Counted from the stretch's first letter, positions 32,882-42,704 are shown. The stretch: 64,000 nucleotides of DNA from Afipia sp. GAS231 (GCF_900103365.1 NZ_LT629703.1:2356001-2420000), one strand, 5' to 3'. Numbers and translations are program-made. Notes: generated by a model not told the origin, from the letters alone.

Positions 32882-33694
32882 ATGCGCACGCCCTGCCGAT
32901 CCCGCTTTCCAGCAACCCTTGCGGCCGCTCTGTCCGTCGTCACGCTCGGTGCGGTGGCGACGCCGGCTGCGCCTGCCGCTGAAATTCCCGCCATCGCCCA
33001 GCGTCAGCGCACCGAGAAGAAGATCTTCACCGACAGCGAGATCGTCGAAGGCTTCTTCAAGACCGCGTTCGGCGCCGAATATCATCTCGCCGGCCGCGTC
33101 GACCGCATCCGCAAATACGACATGCCGGTGCGGGTGTTCGCCGACGGCAACCGTCCCGACCGCAAGGCCCAGCTCGCAAAAATCGTCGCCGATATCGGCG
33201 CCAAGGTTCAGCACCTCGACATCGCCATGGCCGCCAGCAACGACGCCGCCAACGTGCTGGTCAAGCTGGTGCGCGACCGCGACCTCAATCGCACCATCGC
33301 GACCTTCTACGGCAGCGAGCGCGCGAAAGAGATCCGCTCGTCGCTCGATCCGCAATGCCTGTCGGGTTTTCGCAAGAACGAGAAATTCGAGATCGAGCAT
33401 TCCGACGTGATCCTCACCGTCGACAATGGCGACTTCGTTTTCTTCGATTGCGGCTATGAGGAGTTGCTGCAATCGCTGGGACCGATCAACGATACCTCGA
33501 CGGTGCCCTGGACCATGTTCAACGACAATGTGTCGATGGGTTATTTCGACGTCTACGACCAGTACATCCTGAACCTGCTCTACGATCCCAGGGTCAAGGC
33601 CGGCATGACCGTGCAGGACGTCAAGGAAGTACTGCCCGACGTGCTGACCGACGTGCGCGTCTGGGTGCGCAAGGTCAACAACCTGCCGGAGTGA
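32882..33694 (+). CDS. exported DUF2927 protein
   Basis: From ATG 32882 this gives 270 residues with a signal peptide (RFPATLAAALSVVTLGAVATPAAPAA). The body EIVEGFFKTAFGAEYHLAGRVDRIRKYDMPVRVFADG matches the DUF2927 pattern, as does DPQCLSGFRKNEKFEIEHSDVILTVD. A GTG at 32831 would add 17 residues before the signal and seems unlikely. The family is of unknown function and probably periplasmic. Confidence 0.8.
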   Translation: MRTPCRSRFPATLAAALSVVTLGAVATPAAPAAEIPAIAQRQRTEKKIFTDSEIVEGFFKTAFGAEYHLAGRVDRIRKYDMPVRVFADGNRPDRKAQLAKIVADIGAKVQHLDIAMAASNDAANVLVKLVRDRDLNRTIATFYGSERAKEIRSSLDPQCLSGFRKNEKFEIEHSDVILTVDNGDFVFFDCGYEELLQSLGPINDTSTVPWTMFNDNVSMGYFDVYDQYILNLLYDPRVKAGMTVQDVKEVLPDVLTDVRVWVRKVNNLPE

Positions 33695-33812
33695 CATCCC
33701 GCTCGGGTGAACCCGGCCCTCGGCCAAGGCCATACCTGCCCCGACAACAACGCAGGGTTTCATTCGTAAATATTGTTACTTTCAAGAGTGCTATCATATA
33801 TAAGCATTTCCA

Positions 33813-34820
33813 ATGAACGAGCTGCCGCGAACCCAAGCCCTGCGCTGTTTCATCACGATCGCCCGTGAAGGTTCGGTTTCACGCGCCGCCACGCTGCTCA
33901 GCCTGACCCAGCCGGCCGTCAGCCTGCAGCTCAAGGGCCTGGAAGAAAGCATCGGCCTTCAGCTCTTCAACCGGACGTCCGGCGGCTTTACCCTGACCGA
34001 AGCCGGCGCCGCGTTGCTTCCGCTGGCGCACAAGGCGGTATCGGCGTCATCGGACTTCAAGACGATGGCGGCCTCGCTCCGGGAGCAGCTACGGGGAACC
34101 TTGCGCGTCGGCACTATTCTGGAGCCCGAGTTCATCCGGCTTGGACCGTTCGTGCGCAGCCTCGCCACCTCGCTGCAGAAGACCGAAGTCTTCCTGCGCT
34201 ACGGCATGAGCGACGATGTGCTGACGCAGATCGGCAAAACCGAGCTCGATGTCGGATATTATATCGACGCCGCGCCCCAGGAATCCCATGCGTCGCAGGC
34301 TTTATCCGAGCGCACCATCGGCGACGGCAAATTCCAGCTCGCGCCGCTGATGCGTTACGACTACCGCGTGATCGCCCCGCTGGCATGGCGCGACAAGGTT
34401 TTGGGCAAGGGCTGGGCCGACCTTGCCGATCTGCCGTGGCTCGCAACGCCGCTCCATTCGGCGCACCGGCGGCTCACCGACGATATCTTCCGCACCCTTG
34501 GCGCGCTGCCGAAGCGCGTGGCCTTCACCGACCAGGAAGAGGCCGTGATCGACTTCGTCGAGTCCGGCGTCTGTCTCGGCCTCGCCCGCGACGGCATTCT
34601 CGATCGCATCACCCGCACGCGGGATTTCGTAGTTGCCGACAGGGTGACGCTGACCTGCCACCTCTCCTTTGCCTGCCTGGCGGCGCGTCGCCATGAAGAC
34701 ATGATCGCGCACGCCTTTTCGGCAATGCAGGCGGTGTGGAATTTGACGCCGTCCGGCACGCCGTCGGTGCCGATCGAAACGGCGAAATCACGCAAGGGCG
34801 CGGCGCGGTCACGAACATGA
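33813..34820 (+). CDS. LysR family transcriptional regulator
   Basis: A 335-residue regulator. The N-terminal winged helix-turn-helix is TQALRCFITIAREGSVSRAATLLSLTQPAVSLQLKGLEESIGLQLFNRTSGGFTLTEAG. A type-2 periplasmic-binding-like effector domain starts at about residue 92 (GTLRVGTILEPEFIR). It has no divergent target; the gene is followed by a terminator and a convergent isovaleryl-CoA dehydrogenase. Target unknown. Confidence 0.9.
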   Translation: MNELPRTQALRCFITIAREGSVSRAATLLSLTQPAVSLQLKGLEESIGLQLFNRTSGGFTLTEAGAALLPLAHKAVSASSDFKTMAASLREQLRGTLRVGTILEPEFIRLGPFVRSLATSLQKTEVFLRYGMSDDVLTQIGKTELDVGYYIDAAPQESHASQALSERTIGDGKFQLAPLMRYDYRVIAPLAWRDKVLGKGWADLADLPWLATPLHSAHRRLTDDIFRTLGALPKRVAFTDQEEAVIDFVESGVCLGLARDGILDRITRTRDFVVADRVTLTCHLSFACLAARRHEDMIAHAFSAMQAVWNLTPSGTPSVPIETAKSRKGAARSRT

Positions 34821-34907
34821 CGGTAGTTCTACGATCTTGGCGGCGGCGGCCGAATCACGGAGATTCCCTTGGCGCTCCTTTGACAGGGCGCTTCCTCCCG
34901 AAACTTC

Positions 34908-34936
34908 GCCCGCCCGGTTGGCGGGCATCCTTTTCC
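34908..34936 (+). terminator. Rho-independent terminator after LysR gene
   Basis: GCCCGCC, loop CGGTT and GGCGGGC form a perfect 7-bp stem followed by ATCCTTTT. It lies in the convergent space between the LysR gene and the acyl-CoA dehydrogenase gene. Confidence 0.8.
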
Positions 34937-34965
34937 CAACGCGGCCGGGAGGCTCGGGCGATGCC

Positions 34966-36138
34966 TTACGCCGACTTGTCGAACAGCTCGCGGCCGATCA
35001 GCATGCGCCGGATTTCGCTGGTGCCGGCGCCGATTTCATAGAGCTTGGCGTCGCGCAACAGGCGCCCGGTCGGATAGTCGTTGATGTAGCCGTTGCCGCC
35101 GAGCAACTGGATGGCGTCGAGCGCGCATTGCGTCGCCTTTTCGGCGGCGTAGAGGATCGCGCCGGCAGCGTCCTCGCGCGTGGTCTCGCCGCGATCGCAG
35201 GCCTTTGCCACCGCATACACATAGGCGCGCGAGGCGTTCATGGTGGTGTACATGTCGGCGAGCTTGCCCTGCACCAGCTGGAAGGTGCCGATCGGCTGGC
35301 CGAACTGCTTGCGCTCGTGGACATAGGGCAGCACGACATCCATGCAGGCCTGCATGATGCCGATCGGCCCCGCCGCCAGCACCGCGCGCTCGTAGTCGAG
35401 ACCGGACATCAGCACGTTGACGCCGCGGCCGACTTCACTGAGCACGTTGTCTTCCGGCACCTCGCAATCCTCGAACACCAGTTCGCAGGTGTCGGAGCCG
35501 CGCATGCCGAGCTTGTCGAGCTTCTGCGCGGTGGAAAATCCCTTCATGCCCTTTTCGATGATGAAGGCGGTCATGCCGCGCGGGCCGGCTTCCGGATCGG
35601 TCTTGGCATAGACCACCAGCGTGTCGGCCTCCGGTCCGTTGGTGATCCACATCTTGCTGCCGTTGAGGACGTAACGGTCGCCCTTCTTGTCGGCGCGGGT
35701 CTTCATCGACACCACGTCGGAGCCGGCGCCGGGTTCCGACATCGCCAATGATCCGACATGCTCGCCCGAAATCAGCTTTGGCAAATATTTGCGCTTCTGC
35801 GCCTCGTTGCCGTTGCGGCGGATCTGGTTGACGCAGAGGTTGGAATGGGCGCCGTAGGACAGCCCGACCGCGGCAGACGCCCGCGACATTTCTTCCACCG
35901 CGATGCAATGTTCGAGATAGCCCAAACCGCTCCCGCCATACTCCTCTTCCACGGTGATGCCGTGCAGGCCGAGCGCGCCGATCTTGGGCCAGAGATCGCG
36001 CGGAAACTGGTTGCTCTTGTCGATTTCGGCGGCGCGCGGCGCGATCTCGTTGCTCGAGAAGGCATGGACGGTCTCGCGAATCGCATCCGCGGTCTCGCCG
36101 AGATCGAAATTGAACATCCGGTACGCGTTGGGAATCAT
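34966..36138 (-). CDS. ivd: isovaleryl-CoA dehydrogenase
   Basis: A 390-residue flavoprotein of leucine catabolism, oxidising isovaleryl-CoA to 3-methylcrotonyl-CoA. Acyl-CoA dehydrogenase motifs are present: [37 protein letters not shown], and [43 protein letters not shown]. The base is the Glu in [14 protein letters not shown], placed as in isovaleryl-CoA dehydrogenase and not as in medium-chain enzymes. GGAGG lies about 10 nt before the ATG. The usual partner genes (mccA/mccB, HMG-CoA lyase) are not in the window. Confidence 0.92.
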   Translation of the reverse strand: MIPNAYRMFNFDLGETADAIRETVHAFSSNEIAPRAAEIDKSNQFPRDLWPKIGALGLHGITVEEEYGGSGLGYLEHCIAVEEMSRASAAVGLSYGAHSNLCVNQIRRNGNEAQKRKYLPKLISGEHVGSLAMSEPGAGSDVVSMKTRADKKGDRYVLNGSKMWITNGPEADTLVVYAKTDPEAGPRGMTAFIIEKGMKGFSTAQKLDKLGMRGSDTCELVFEDCEVPEDNVLSEVGRGVNVLMSGLDYERAVLAAGPIGIMQACMDVVLPYVHERKQFGQPIGTFQLVQGKLADMYTTMNASRAYVYAVAKACDRGETTREDAAGAILYAAEKATQCALDAIQLLGGNGYINDYPTGRLLRDAKLYEIGAGTSEIRRMLIGRELFDKSA

Positions 36139-36169
36139 GGTGGGGCGGCCTCCGGTGGCTTTTTGTAGC

Positions 36170-36222
36170 GTTTTCGAGCGAAGTGGACACCGGTTCGCGT
36201 GAAGAAAACGCGTCAGAACGAA
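36170..36222 (+). repeat. dispersed repeat (CCGGTTCGCGTGAAG family)
   Basis: GTTTTCGAGCGAAGTGGACA, then CCGGTTCGCGTGAAG and AAAACGCGTCAGAACG. It is the uninterrupted form of the repeat also seen at 28385-28500 and, inverted, at 15065-15130. Confidence 0.7.
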
Positions 36223-36427
36223 ATGGGCTTGTTGCCCACAGGCTTATTACCCCCGCATGCGCTTGTCACGGGCTCAAAACGGACCAAAAACGGCCCGGCC
36301 GGGACGTCTCTGGTATACCGCGGATGCGGCAAACTCTCGCTTGCTCTGGCCCCCGCGATGGAATGTAATTGGGTAAAACATTGCCCTCCTGGACTAACCA
36401 GGGCGGGACGCCATCAGGAGACGCCGC

Positions 36428-37699
36428 ATGCACGGAACGATCGAACTATCCGGGGATTCGCACCTGCGAGCCGCGCGCGACAAGGCCAATTCGCTGCCGC
36501 TCGCCGAGTTCGACGTCAGCCATCCCGAACTCTACCGCACCGACTCGTTCTGGCCGTATTTCGACCGGCTGCGCCGCGAAGACCCGGTGCATTACTGCAA
36601 GGACAGCATGTTCGGGCCGTATTGGTCGGTGACCAAGTACAACGACATCATGGACATCGAGACCAACCATGCGGTGTTCTCCTCGGCGGCCTCGCTCGGC
36701 GGCATCACCGTCCGCGACGTCGATCCCGACCTGCGCCGGGAAAGCTTCATCGCCATGGACCAGCCGCGCCACTCGGCGCAGCGCAAGACCGTGGCGCCGA
36801 TGTTCACGCCGACCCATCTGGATCAGCTCGCGATCAATATCCGCAAGCGCTCGGCCGAATGCCTCGACAACCTGCCGAAGAACGAAGTGTTCGACTGGGT
36901 CGACAAGGTCTCGATCGAACTGACCACGCAGATGCTGGCCGTGCTGTTCGACTTCCCCTGGGAAGACCGCCGCAAGCTGACGCGCTGGTCCGACGTCGCC
37001 ACCACTTTGCCCGGCCCGGACGGTGTCGTCGCCACCGAGGACGAGCGCCAGGCCGAACTGATGGAATGCGCGCAGTATTTTGGCCGGCTCTGGAAGGAGC
37101 GGATCAACCAGCCGCCGAAGAGCGACCTGCTGTCGATGATGGCGCACAGCGACGCCACCCGCGACATGGACCCGAAGAATTTCCTGGGCAATCTGATCCT
37201 GTTGATCGTCGGCGGCAACGACACCACCCGCAACACGCTGTCGGGCAGCATCTACGCGCTAGCCAAGAATCCGGATCAGTACAAGAAGCTGCGCGAAAAC
37301 CACGCGCTGATCGACAGCTTCGTTCCGGAAGTGATCCGCTGGCAGACGCCGCTCGCCCATATGCGCCGTACCGCGTTGTCCGATTTCGAGTTCCGCGGCC
37401 GCCAGATCAAGAAGGGCGACAAGGTGGTGATGTGGTACGTCTCGGGCAACCGCGACGAGGACGTGATCGACCGCCCCTACGACTTCATCATCGACCGCGC
37501 CCGGCCCCGCACCCATATCTCGTTCGGCTTCGGCATCCACCGTTGCGTCGGGATCCGGCTGGCGGAGCTGCAATTGAAGATTATCTGGGAAGAGATCCTC
37601 AAGCGGTTCGACAATATTGAGGTGGTGGGCGAGCCGAAGCGGGTATATTCCAGCTTCGTCAAGGGCTACGAGACCCTGCCGGTTCGGATTGCCGGCTGA
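36428..37699 (+). CDS. cytochrome P450, CYP153-like (first of a tandem pair)
   Basis: A 423-residue soluble bacterial P450. I-helix GGNDTTRNTLSGS, the ExxR in VPEVIRW, and the haem-binding loop FGFGIHRCVGIRLAE with its Cys ligand are all present. The ending RFDNIEVVGEPKRVYSSFVKGYETLPVRI recalls CYP153 alkane/fatty-acid omega-hydroxylases. CAGGAG precedes the ATG. It is followed 26 nt later by a close paralogue. No ferredoxin or ferredoxin reductase gene is adjacent. Substrate is inferred only from family resemblance. Confidence 0.88.
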   Translation: MHGTIELSGDSHLRAARDKANSLPLAEFDVSHPELYRTDSFWPYFDRLRREDPVHYCKDSMFGPYWSVTKYNDIMDIETNHAVFSSAASLGGITVRDVDPDLRRESFIAMDQPRHSAQRKTVAPMFTPTHLDQLAINIRKRSAECLDNLPKNEVFDWVDKVSIELTTQMLAVLFDFPWEDRRKLTRWSDVATTLPGPDGVVATEDERQAELMECAQYFGRLWKERINQPPKSDLLSMMAHSDATRDMDPKNFLGNLILLIVGGNDTTRNTLSGSIYALAKNPDQYKKLRENHALIDSFVPEVIRWQTPLAHMRRTALSDFEFRGRQIKKGDKVVMWYVSGNRDEDVIDRPYDFIIDRARPRTHISFGFGIHRCVGIRLAELQLKIIWEEILKRFDNIEVVGEPKRVYSSFVKGYETLPVRIAG

Positions 37700-37725
37700 C
37701 CTTATTCACTGCGGGAACATCGACG

Positions 37726-39000
37726 ATGAACGTCCAGACAACCATCAGAGCCGACAGGACTGAGCTTCTGCGCGCCGCGCGCGAAGAGGCCTATTCGACG
37801 CCCCTGAAGGACTTTCATCCCGGCGCGCCAAAACTGTTCCAGAACGACACGCTGTGGCCGTGGTTCGAGCGGCTGCGCAAGGAAGAGCCGGTGCATTACT
37901 GCACCAATGCACCGATCGAGCCCTACTGGTCGGTGACCAAGTACAACGACATCATGCATGTCGACACCAACCACGGCATCTTCTCGTCGGACTCCACGCT
38001 CGGCGGCATCTCGATCCGCGACGTTCCGCCCGGCTACGACTATCCAAGCTTCATCGCGATGGACCAGCCAAAACACTCGTCGCAGCGCAAGACGGTGTCG
38101 CCGATGTTCACGCCGACGCATCTGGACGAGTTGGCAAAACTGATCCGCGAACGCGCGATTAAAGTTCTCGACAACCTGCCGCGCAACGAGACCTTCAATT
38201 TCGTCGAGCGGGTGTCGATCGAACTGACCACCCAGATGCTGGCGACCTTGTTCGACTTCCCGTTCGAGGAGCGCCGCAAGCTGACGCGCTGGTCTGATGT
38301 CTCGACCGCGCTGCCCAAAAGCGGCGTCGTCGAATCCGCCGAGCAGCGCCGCCAGGAAATGGACGAATGCGCCGCCTATTTCACCAGGCTGTGGAACGAG
38401 CGCGTCAATGCGCCGCCGCGCAACGATCTGATCTCGATGATGGCGCACAGCGACGCGACGCGGCACATGGACCCTGACAATTTGATGGGCAACATCATCC
38501 TCTTGATCGTCGGCGGCAACGATACCACCCGCAACACCATGAGCGGTTCGGTGCTGGCGCTGAACGAGCATCCCGACCAGTACCAGAAGCTGCGTGACAA
38601 CCCTGATCTGATCGACACCATGGTGCCGGAAGTGATCCGCTGGCAGACGCCGCTGGCGCATATGCGCCGCACCGCGCTGGTCGATACCGAGCTTCATGGC
38701 AAGAAGATCAAAAAGGGCGACCGGGTCGTGATGTGGTACGTCTCCGGCAACCGCGACGAGGAAGGCATCGACAGGCCGGAAGAATTCATCATCGACCGTC
38801 CCCGGCCCCGCACCCACCTGTCGTTCGGCTTCGGCATCCACCGCTGCGTCGGCATGCGGCTCGCCGAGCTGCAGCTCAAGATCGTGTGGCAGGAAATGCT
38901 GAAGCGTTTCGACCGCATCGAGGTGGTCGGCGAGCCGAAGCGGGTCTATTCCAGCTTCGTCCGCGGCATCGAACAGTTGCCGGTCCGCATTCCGGCCTAG
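37726..39000 (+). CDS. cytochrome P450, CYP153-like (second of a tandem pair)
   Basis: A 424-residue paralogue of the preceding P450 with the same motifs: GGNDTTRNTMSGS, VPEVIRWQTPLAHMRRTA, FGFGIHRCVGMRLAE and EVVGEPKRVYSSFVRG. The two differ most in the first 60 residues and around residue 190-205 (LPKSGVVESAEQRRQ versus LPGPDGVVATEDERQ), near the substrate-recognition region. Spacing of 26 nt implies cotranscription. It looks like a tandem duplication that has diverged. Confidence 0.88.
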   Translation: MNVQTTIRADRTELLRAAREEAYSTPLKDFHPGAPKLFQNDTLWPWFERLRKEEPVHYCTNAPIEPYWSVTKYNDIMHVDTNHGIFSSDSTLGGISIRDVPPGYDYPSFIAMDQPKHSSQRKTVSPMFTPTHLDELAKLIRERAIKVLDNLPRNETFNFVERVSIELTTQMLATLFDFPFEERRKLTRWSDVSTALPKSGVVESAEQRRQEMDECAAYFTRLWNERVNAPPRNDLISMMAHSDATRHMDPDNLMGNIILLIVGGNDTTRNTMSGSVLALNEHPDQYQKLRDNPDLIDTMVPEVIRWQTPLAHMRRTALVDTELHGKKIKKGDRVVMWYVSGNRDEEGIDRPEEFIIDRPRPRTHLSFGFGIHRCVGMRLAELQLKIVWQEMLKRFDRIEVVGEPKRVYSSFVRGIEQLPVRIPA

Positions 39001-39215
39001 ATCTTACGCCAAGCCTGTCGCGCAGCCTCGGCAGCAGCGACAAACTCCTCGAAAGCCTGATCAGGCGCCTAATGAGCGGCCTTCGTCCGCTGCTGCGCAG
39101 GTTTACGTTTGTAGGCCCTGCGAAGTTCACTGCAGCCGGCCTCGCCCTGCCTCGCTTTCCAGCTCACGCCTTAATCAGGCAACCCGGGCCGCAACCATAT
39201 CTTATGCTCCATAAG

Positions 39216-39839
39216 TCAGGAGTGGATGTTCTCCGCAGGCGCCGGCAGATCGCCCCGCTTGATCGCCTCGACCAGTGTCCTGATGATCCATGTGTGGGTG
39301 CCGATCAGGTCGTCACCCTCGATGCCGAAACGATCGATCATTCCCAACGAAATCTCGGCGCTTGTTAATACGTTGATCGCGGCCGAGGCCAGCCGGGCGG
39401 CCTTGGGATCGTCGCACCCCGCGCCCACTGCCAATGCCACCGCGCGGTCGCGTGACCGCCGTCGCCGCGCCCTTACCTCGCTCGCGAGCCCCCCGGCAAT
39501 CTGGGCCCGCATCTCTCGGACATGCGACGCGCCGAGCCGGATCAGCTGCTCGGCAAATGGCGAAATTTCGTCAAGGCTGCGCGGGCCGGCCACTTCATGC
39601 GCCAGACGCTCGTCAAGCGCAGCGATCACGGCGTTGATCTGCGCCTCCCGGTCCGGAAAATACTGGTAGACCGTGCGCTGCGATACCCCCGCGGCGGCAG
39701 CGACATCGGCGGCCGAAAAGTCCTGCCTGCCCTGACCAAGCTGGTCGATCATGGCTTCCAGAATCTGCTCGCGCGTGCGCTCGGCCTGTTCGCGCCGAAA
39801 CGCGTTGTCATAACTGCGTGTTGAACCGGTGCGTCTCAA
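39216..39839 (-). CDS. TetR family transcriptional regulator
   Basis: A 207-residue regulator starting at TTG 39839, which overlaps the cupin stop as TTGA. The next ATG would remove half of the DNA-binding domain, so the TTG start is preferred. The helix-turn-helix is QILEAMIDQLGQGRQDFSAADVAAAAGVSQRTVYQYFPDREAQINAV. The effector domain is helical. It is downstream of and coupled to the cupin gene and probably autoregulates through the inverted repeat at 40324. Confidence 0.87.
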   Translation of the reverse strand: MRRTGSTRSYDNAFRREQAERTREQILEAMIDQLGQGRQDFSAADVAAAAGVSQRTVYQYFPDREAQINAVIAALDERLAHEVAGPRSLDEISPFAEQLIRLGASHVREMRAQIAGGLASEVRARRRRSRDRAVALAVGAGCDDPKAARLASAAINVLTSAEISLGMIDRFGIEGDDLIGTHTWIIRTLVEAIKRGDLPAPAENIHS

Positions 39840-40291
39840 GCTGACGGTCCGACGACTTCGACGCCATGATCGCGGGCGACCGCGGTCATCTTCGCAAAAT
39901 CGGGAGGCTCGCTCTTGTTGAGATCCATGGCCGCAAAGAATTTGGTCGCGCCGGAAGGGGACGAGATCCCAAGGGCCGTGGCCCCCTTGCTGACATGGCG
40001 GAAGGCATGCGGGGTGCCGGCCGGAAAGTGAATGAAGCCGCCCGAGCCCAACGTCACGGCTTTGCCCTGATAGCTGAATTCGATTTCGCCGTTGATCACA
40101 TAGAAATCTTCATCCCAGGCATGAAAATGCGGCGGCGGTCCCGCGCCCTCGACCCCGACATGCAGCACCACCTCATGGCCGCCGGTGTGCTTCCGGTCCA
40201 CCAGCACGGAGATGCGCTCTCCCAGCACGTCGAACACCTCCGTCGCCTCGCCCTTGGGGACGACGATTACCTCTTGCACCCCTTGCGTCAT
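39836..40291 (-). CDS. cupin-domain protein
   Basis: A 151-residue single-domain cupin. Motif 1 is GPPPHFHAWDEDFYVINGEIEF, with the His-His-Glu type metal ligands. Motif 2 is FIHFPAGTPHAFRHVS. It probably binds a divalent metal; it could be an isomerase, dioxygenase or sensor. It is translationally coupled to a TetR gene. Substrate unknown. Confidence 0.85.
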   Translation of the reverse strand: MTQGVQEVIVVPKGEATEVFDVLGERISVLVDRKHTGGHEVVLHVGVEGAGPPPHFHAWDEDFYVINGEIEFSYQGKAVTLGSGGFIHFPAGTPHAFRHVSKGATALGISSPSGATKFFAAMDLNKSEPPDFAKMTAVARDHGVEVVGPSA

Positions 40292-40323
40292 TGCATCCTC
40301 CGTCCGGCCTGATCAGAATATTA

Positions 40324-40342
40324 GATGCGAACATTCTGCATC
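40324..40342. promoter_or_regulatory. inverted repeat, candidate TetR operator
   Basis: GATGC, a 9-nt spacer and GCATC lie 33 nt upstream of the cupin start in A/T-rich DNA. Position and symmetry suit an operator for the TetR protein encoded in the same operon. Confidence 0.4.
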
Positions 40343-40479
40343 GGATACAATTTTCTTGCAACTAAATAAATCGAGTTTGGCCGTAGCGCCGCCCTATCGA
40401 ATTGCGGCATGGCAGCTTGAACCAGATGATAAGGCCGCGCCCGGCCTATTTGTTCTACTAGATCCCCGCCGGACCGGGC

Positions 40480-41403
40480 TCAGGCCAGCGTGATTTCCCA
40501 GAGCCCTTCGGCACAGCAAGCGCGGATTTCGTCGCGGAGAAGCGTGGTGATGAGCGTGATCGCTTTCGAGCCCGGATGGTCGAGCGGCGAGGCAAGGGTC
40601 AATTCGCGGCTTGGCGCCGGCCTGGAAATCCTGGCCGTTTCCAGCCGGCCGTCGGCGACCTCCAGGCGTACCGACGACGGCGGCAGCAGCGTGTATCCCA
40701 GCCCTTCTTCGACCAGGCTGGTGAGGACCCGGAAGGAATCGGCTTCCACTTGCACGTCGAGCTTCAATTTCTTCTTCGCCGCTGCGTGCTCGATCAGCGC
40801 CCGGAGCCCGTGCGAATGACTTGGCAGCACCAGCCGCTGCCGAAGCAGCCAGGCGATATCGATCTGCTTCTTCTGCGCCAATCCGCTGCCGCGCGGCCCC
40901 ACCGCCACGATGTCGTCGCGGCCGAGGCTCTGCACCGTCAAATGCAGATCGCTCGACGGCCCATAGATGACCGCCAGATCCATCTCGCCGCGGTGCAGCC
41001 ATTCCATCAGGTGTCCGCTGTAGCTCTCCACGATGCACAGGGAAATGCCGGGGAAGCTTTCGACGGTGCGCCGGGCAAGCCGCGCCGAAAGCACGCAGCT
41101 TACGGTCGGAACCAGCCCCAGCACCACGCGCCCGGACGGCGGTCCTCCCGAGGACTGGATATCGTCGCGGATCTGGTCGATCTGCCGGACGATGCCCGCC
41201 GTTCTCCCCAGCAGAAGGCGGCCGGCTTCGGTCAGCACCATGCCCCTGCCGTTCCGGGTAAAGAGTTCGGCCCGCAATTCATGCTCGAGCAGCTTGATCT
41301 GACGGCTGAGTGCGGGCTGCGCCACCCGCAACGTATCGGACGCCTTGCTGAGGCTGCCGAGTTCAGCCACGCAACTGAACGTTCTGAGCTGACGCAGATC
41401 CAT
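40480..41403 (-). CDS. LysR family transcriptional regulator
   Basis: A 307-residue regulator. MDLRQLRTFSCVAELGSLSKASDTLRVAQPALSRQIKLLEHELRAELFTRNGRGMVLTEAG is the DNA-binding domain. The effector domain begins near residue 91 (SGRVVLGLVPTVSCVL). It is divergent from the acyl-CoA dehydrogenase operon with 125 nt between the starts, the standard layout for a LysR activator of that operon. The inducer is unknown. Confidence 0.9.
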   Translation of the reverse strand: MDLRQLRTFSCVAELGSLSKASDTLRVAQPALSRQIKLLEHELRAELFTRNGRGMVLTEAGRLLLGRTAGIVRQIDQIRDDIQSSGGPPSGRVVLGLVPTVSCVLSARLARRTVESFPGISLCIVESYSGHLMEWLHRGEMDLAVIYGPSSDLHLTVQSLGRDDIVAVGPRGSGLAQKKQIDIAWLLRQRLVLPSHSHGLRALIEHAAAKKKLKLDVQVEADSFRVLTSLVEEGLGYTLLPPSSVRLEVADGRLETARISRPAPSRELTLASPLDHPGSKAITLITTLLRDEIRACCAEGLWEITLA

Positions 41404-41528
41404 ACTTGCCAGCCTTCGAATGCAGGTTCATACGCTATAACAAAACAGCATAGGGAGTTTGCGGTGGCCTCACAACTGCCCGCCGATCGGCAATTGACAT
41501 CAACCCGTAGTCATCGCCAGTAAATCCA

Positions 41529-42695
41529 ATGACCGCACACGAACAACAAGACGAATTCCACGACATCCGCGACGCCGTTGCCAAGCTTTGCGCCCAATTC
41601 CCGGGCGAATACTGGCGCAAGCTCGACCGCCAGATGGCCTACCCGAAGGAGTTCGTGAACGCGCTGACGGAAGCCGGTTACCTCTCGGTGCTGATCCCCG
41701 AGGAATATGGCGGCGCCGGGCTGAAACTCTCGGCCGCGGCCGCGATCCTCGAAGAGATCCAGCGCGCCGGCTGCAACGGCGGCGGCTGCCACGCCCAGAT
41801 GTACACCATGGGCACGCTGCTGCGGCACGGCAACGACGCCCAGAAGGCGAAGTGGCTGCCAAAGATTGCCAGCGGCGAATTGCGGCTGCAGGCGTTCGGC
41901 GTCACCGAGCCGACCAGCGGCACCGACACCTCCTCGCTGAAAACCGTCGCGCGGCGCGACGGCGACCACTACGTCGTCAACGGCCAGAAGATCTGGACCA
42001 GCCGCGCCGAACATTCCGACCTGATGATCCTGCTGGCGCGCACCACGCCGAAGGAAGACGCCAAGAAGCGCACCGACGGCCTGTCGGTGTTCATCGTCGA
42101 CATGCGCGAGGCCAAGGGCAACGGTCTGGAAATCCGCCCGATCCGCACCATGATGAACCACGCCACCACCGAAGTGTTCTTCACCGACATGAAGGTGCCG
42201 GCCGAAAACCTGATCGGCGACGAGGGCAAGGGGTTTCGCTACATCCTGTCCGGCATGAACGCCGAGCGCATTCTGATTGCATCGGAATGTATCGGCGACG
42301 CCAAGTGGTTCACGGCGAAGTCCACCGCCTACGCCAGGGAGCGCGTGGTGTTCGGCCGCCCGATCGGCCAGAACCAGGGCGTCCAGTTCCCGATCGCCAA
42401 GGCCTACGCGCAGATGCGCGCCGCCGAATTGATGGTGAAGGAAGCCACCCGCAAATACGAGGCCGGGCTCGATTGCGGCGCCGAGGCCAACATGTCGAAG
42501 ATGCTGGCGGCGGACGCGGCCTGGGACGCGGCCAATGCCTGCGTGCAAACCCATGGCGGCTTCGGCTTCGCGGAAGAATACGACGTCGAGCGCAAGTTCC
42601 GCGAAACCCGGCTCTACCAGGTGGCGCCGATCTCGACCAACCTGATCCTGTCCTATGTCGCCGAGCATGTGCTCGGCATGCCCCGCTCCTACTGA
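41529..42695 (+). CDS. acyl-CoA dehydrogenase
   Basis: A 388-residue FAD enzyme introducing a 2,3-double bond in an acyl-CoA. LQAFGVTEPTSGTDTSSLKTVARRDGDHYVVNGQKIWTS is the flavin/substrate region. GMNAERILIASE supplies a candidate Glu base, and THGGFGFAEEYDVERKFRETRLYQVAPISTNLIL closes the fold. It heads an operon with a CoA-transferase (10 nt) and a MaoC-like hydratase (overlap), suggesting activation, dehydrogenation and hydration of one unusual acid. Substrate unknown. Confidence 0.9.
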   Translation: MTAHEQQDEFHDIRDAVAKLCAQFPGEYWRKLDRQMAYPKEFVNALTEAGYLSVLIPEEYGGAGLKLSAAAAILEEIQRAGCNGGGCHAQMYTMGTLLRHGNDAQKAKWLPKIASGELRLQAFGVTEPTSGTDTSSLKTVARRDGDHYVVNGQKIWTSRAEHSDLMILLARTTPKEDAKKRTDGLSVFIVDMREAKGNGLEIRPIRTMMNHATTEVFFTDMKVPAENLIGDEGKGFRYILSGMNAERILIASECIGDAKWFTAKSTAYARERVVFGRPIGQNQGVQFPIAKAYAQMRAAELMVKEATRKYEAGLDCGAEANMSKMLAADAAWDAANACVQTHGGFGFAEEYDVERKFRETRLYQVAPISTNLILSYVAEHVLGMPRSY

Positions 42696-42704
42696 GAAAC
42701 GCCC

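Noticed and set aside
39201..39215. CTTATG-CTC-CATAAG palindrome at the 3' end of the TetR gene
   Set aside because: It is symmetric but has no T-run and no adjacent promoter, and its position gives no clear role.
41404..41528. LysR box in the divergent LysR/acyl-CoA dehydrogenase region
   Set aside because: I looked for a symmetric T-N11-A site but the candidate arms around CATACGC and AGCATA are not true inverted repeats.
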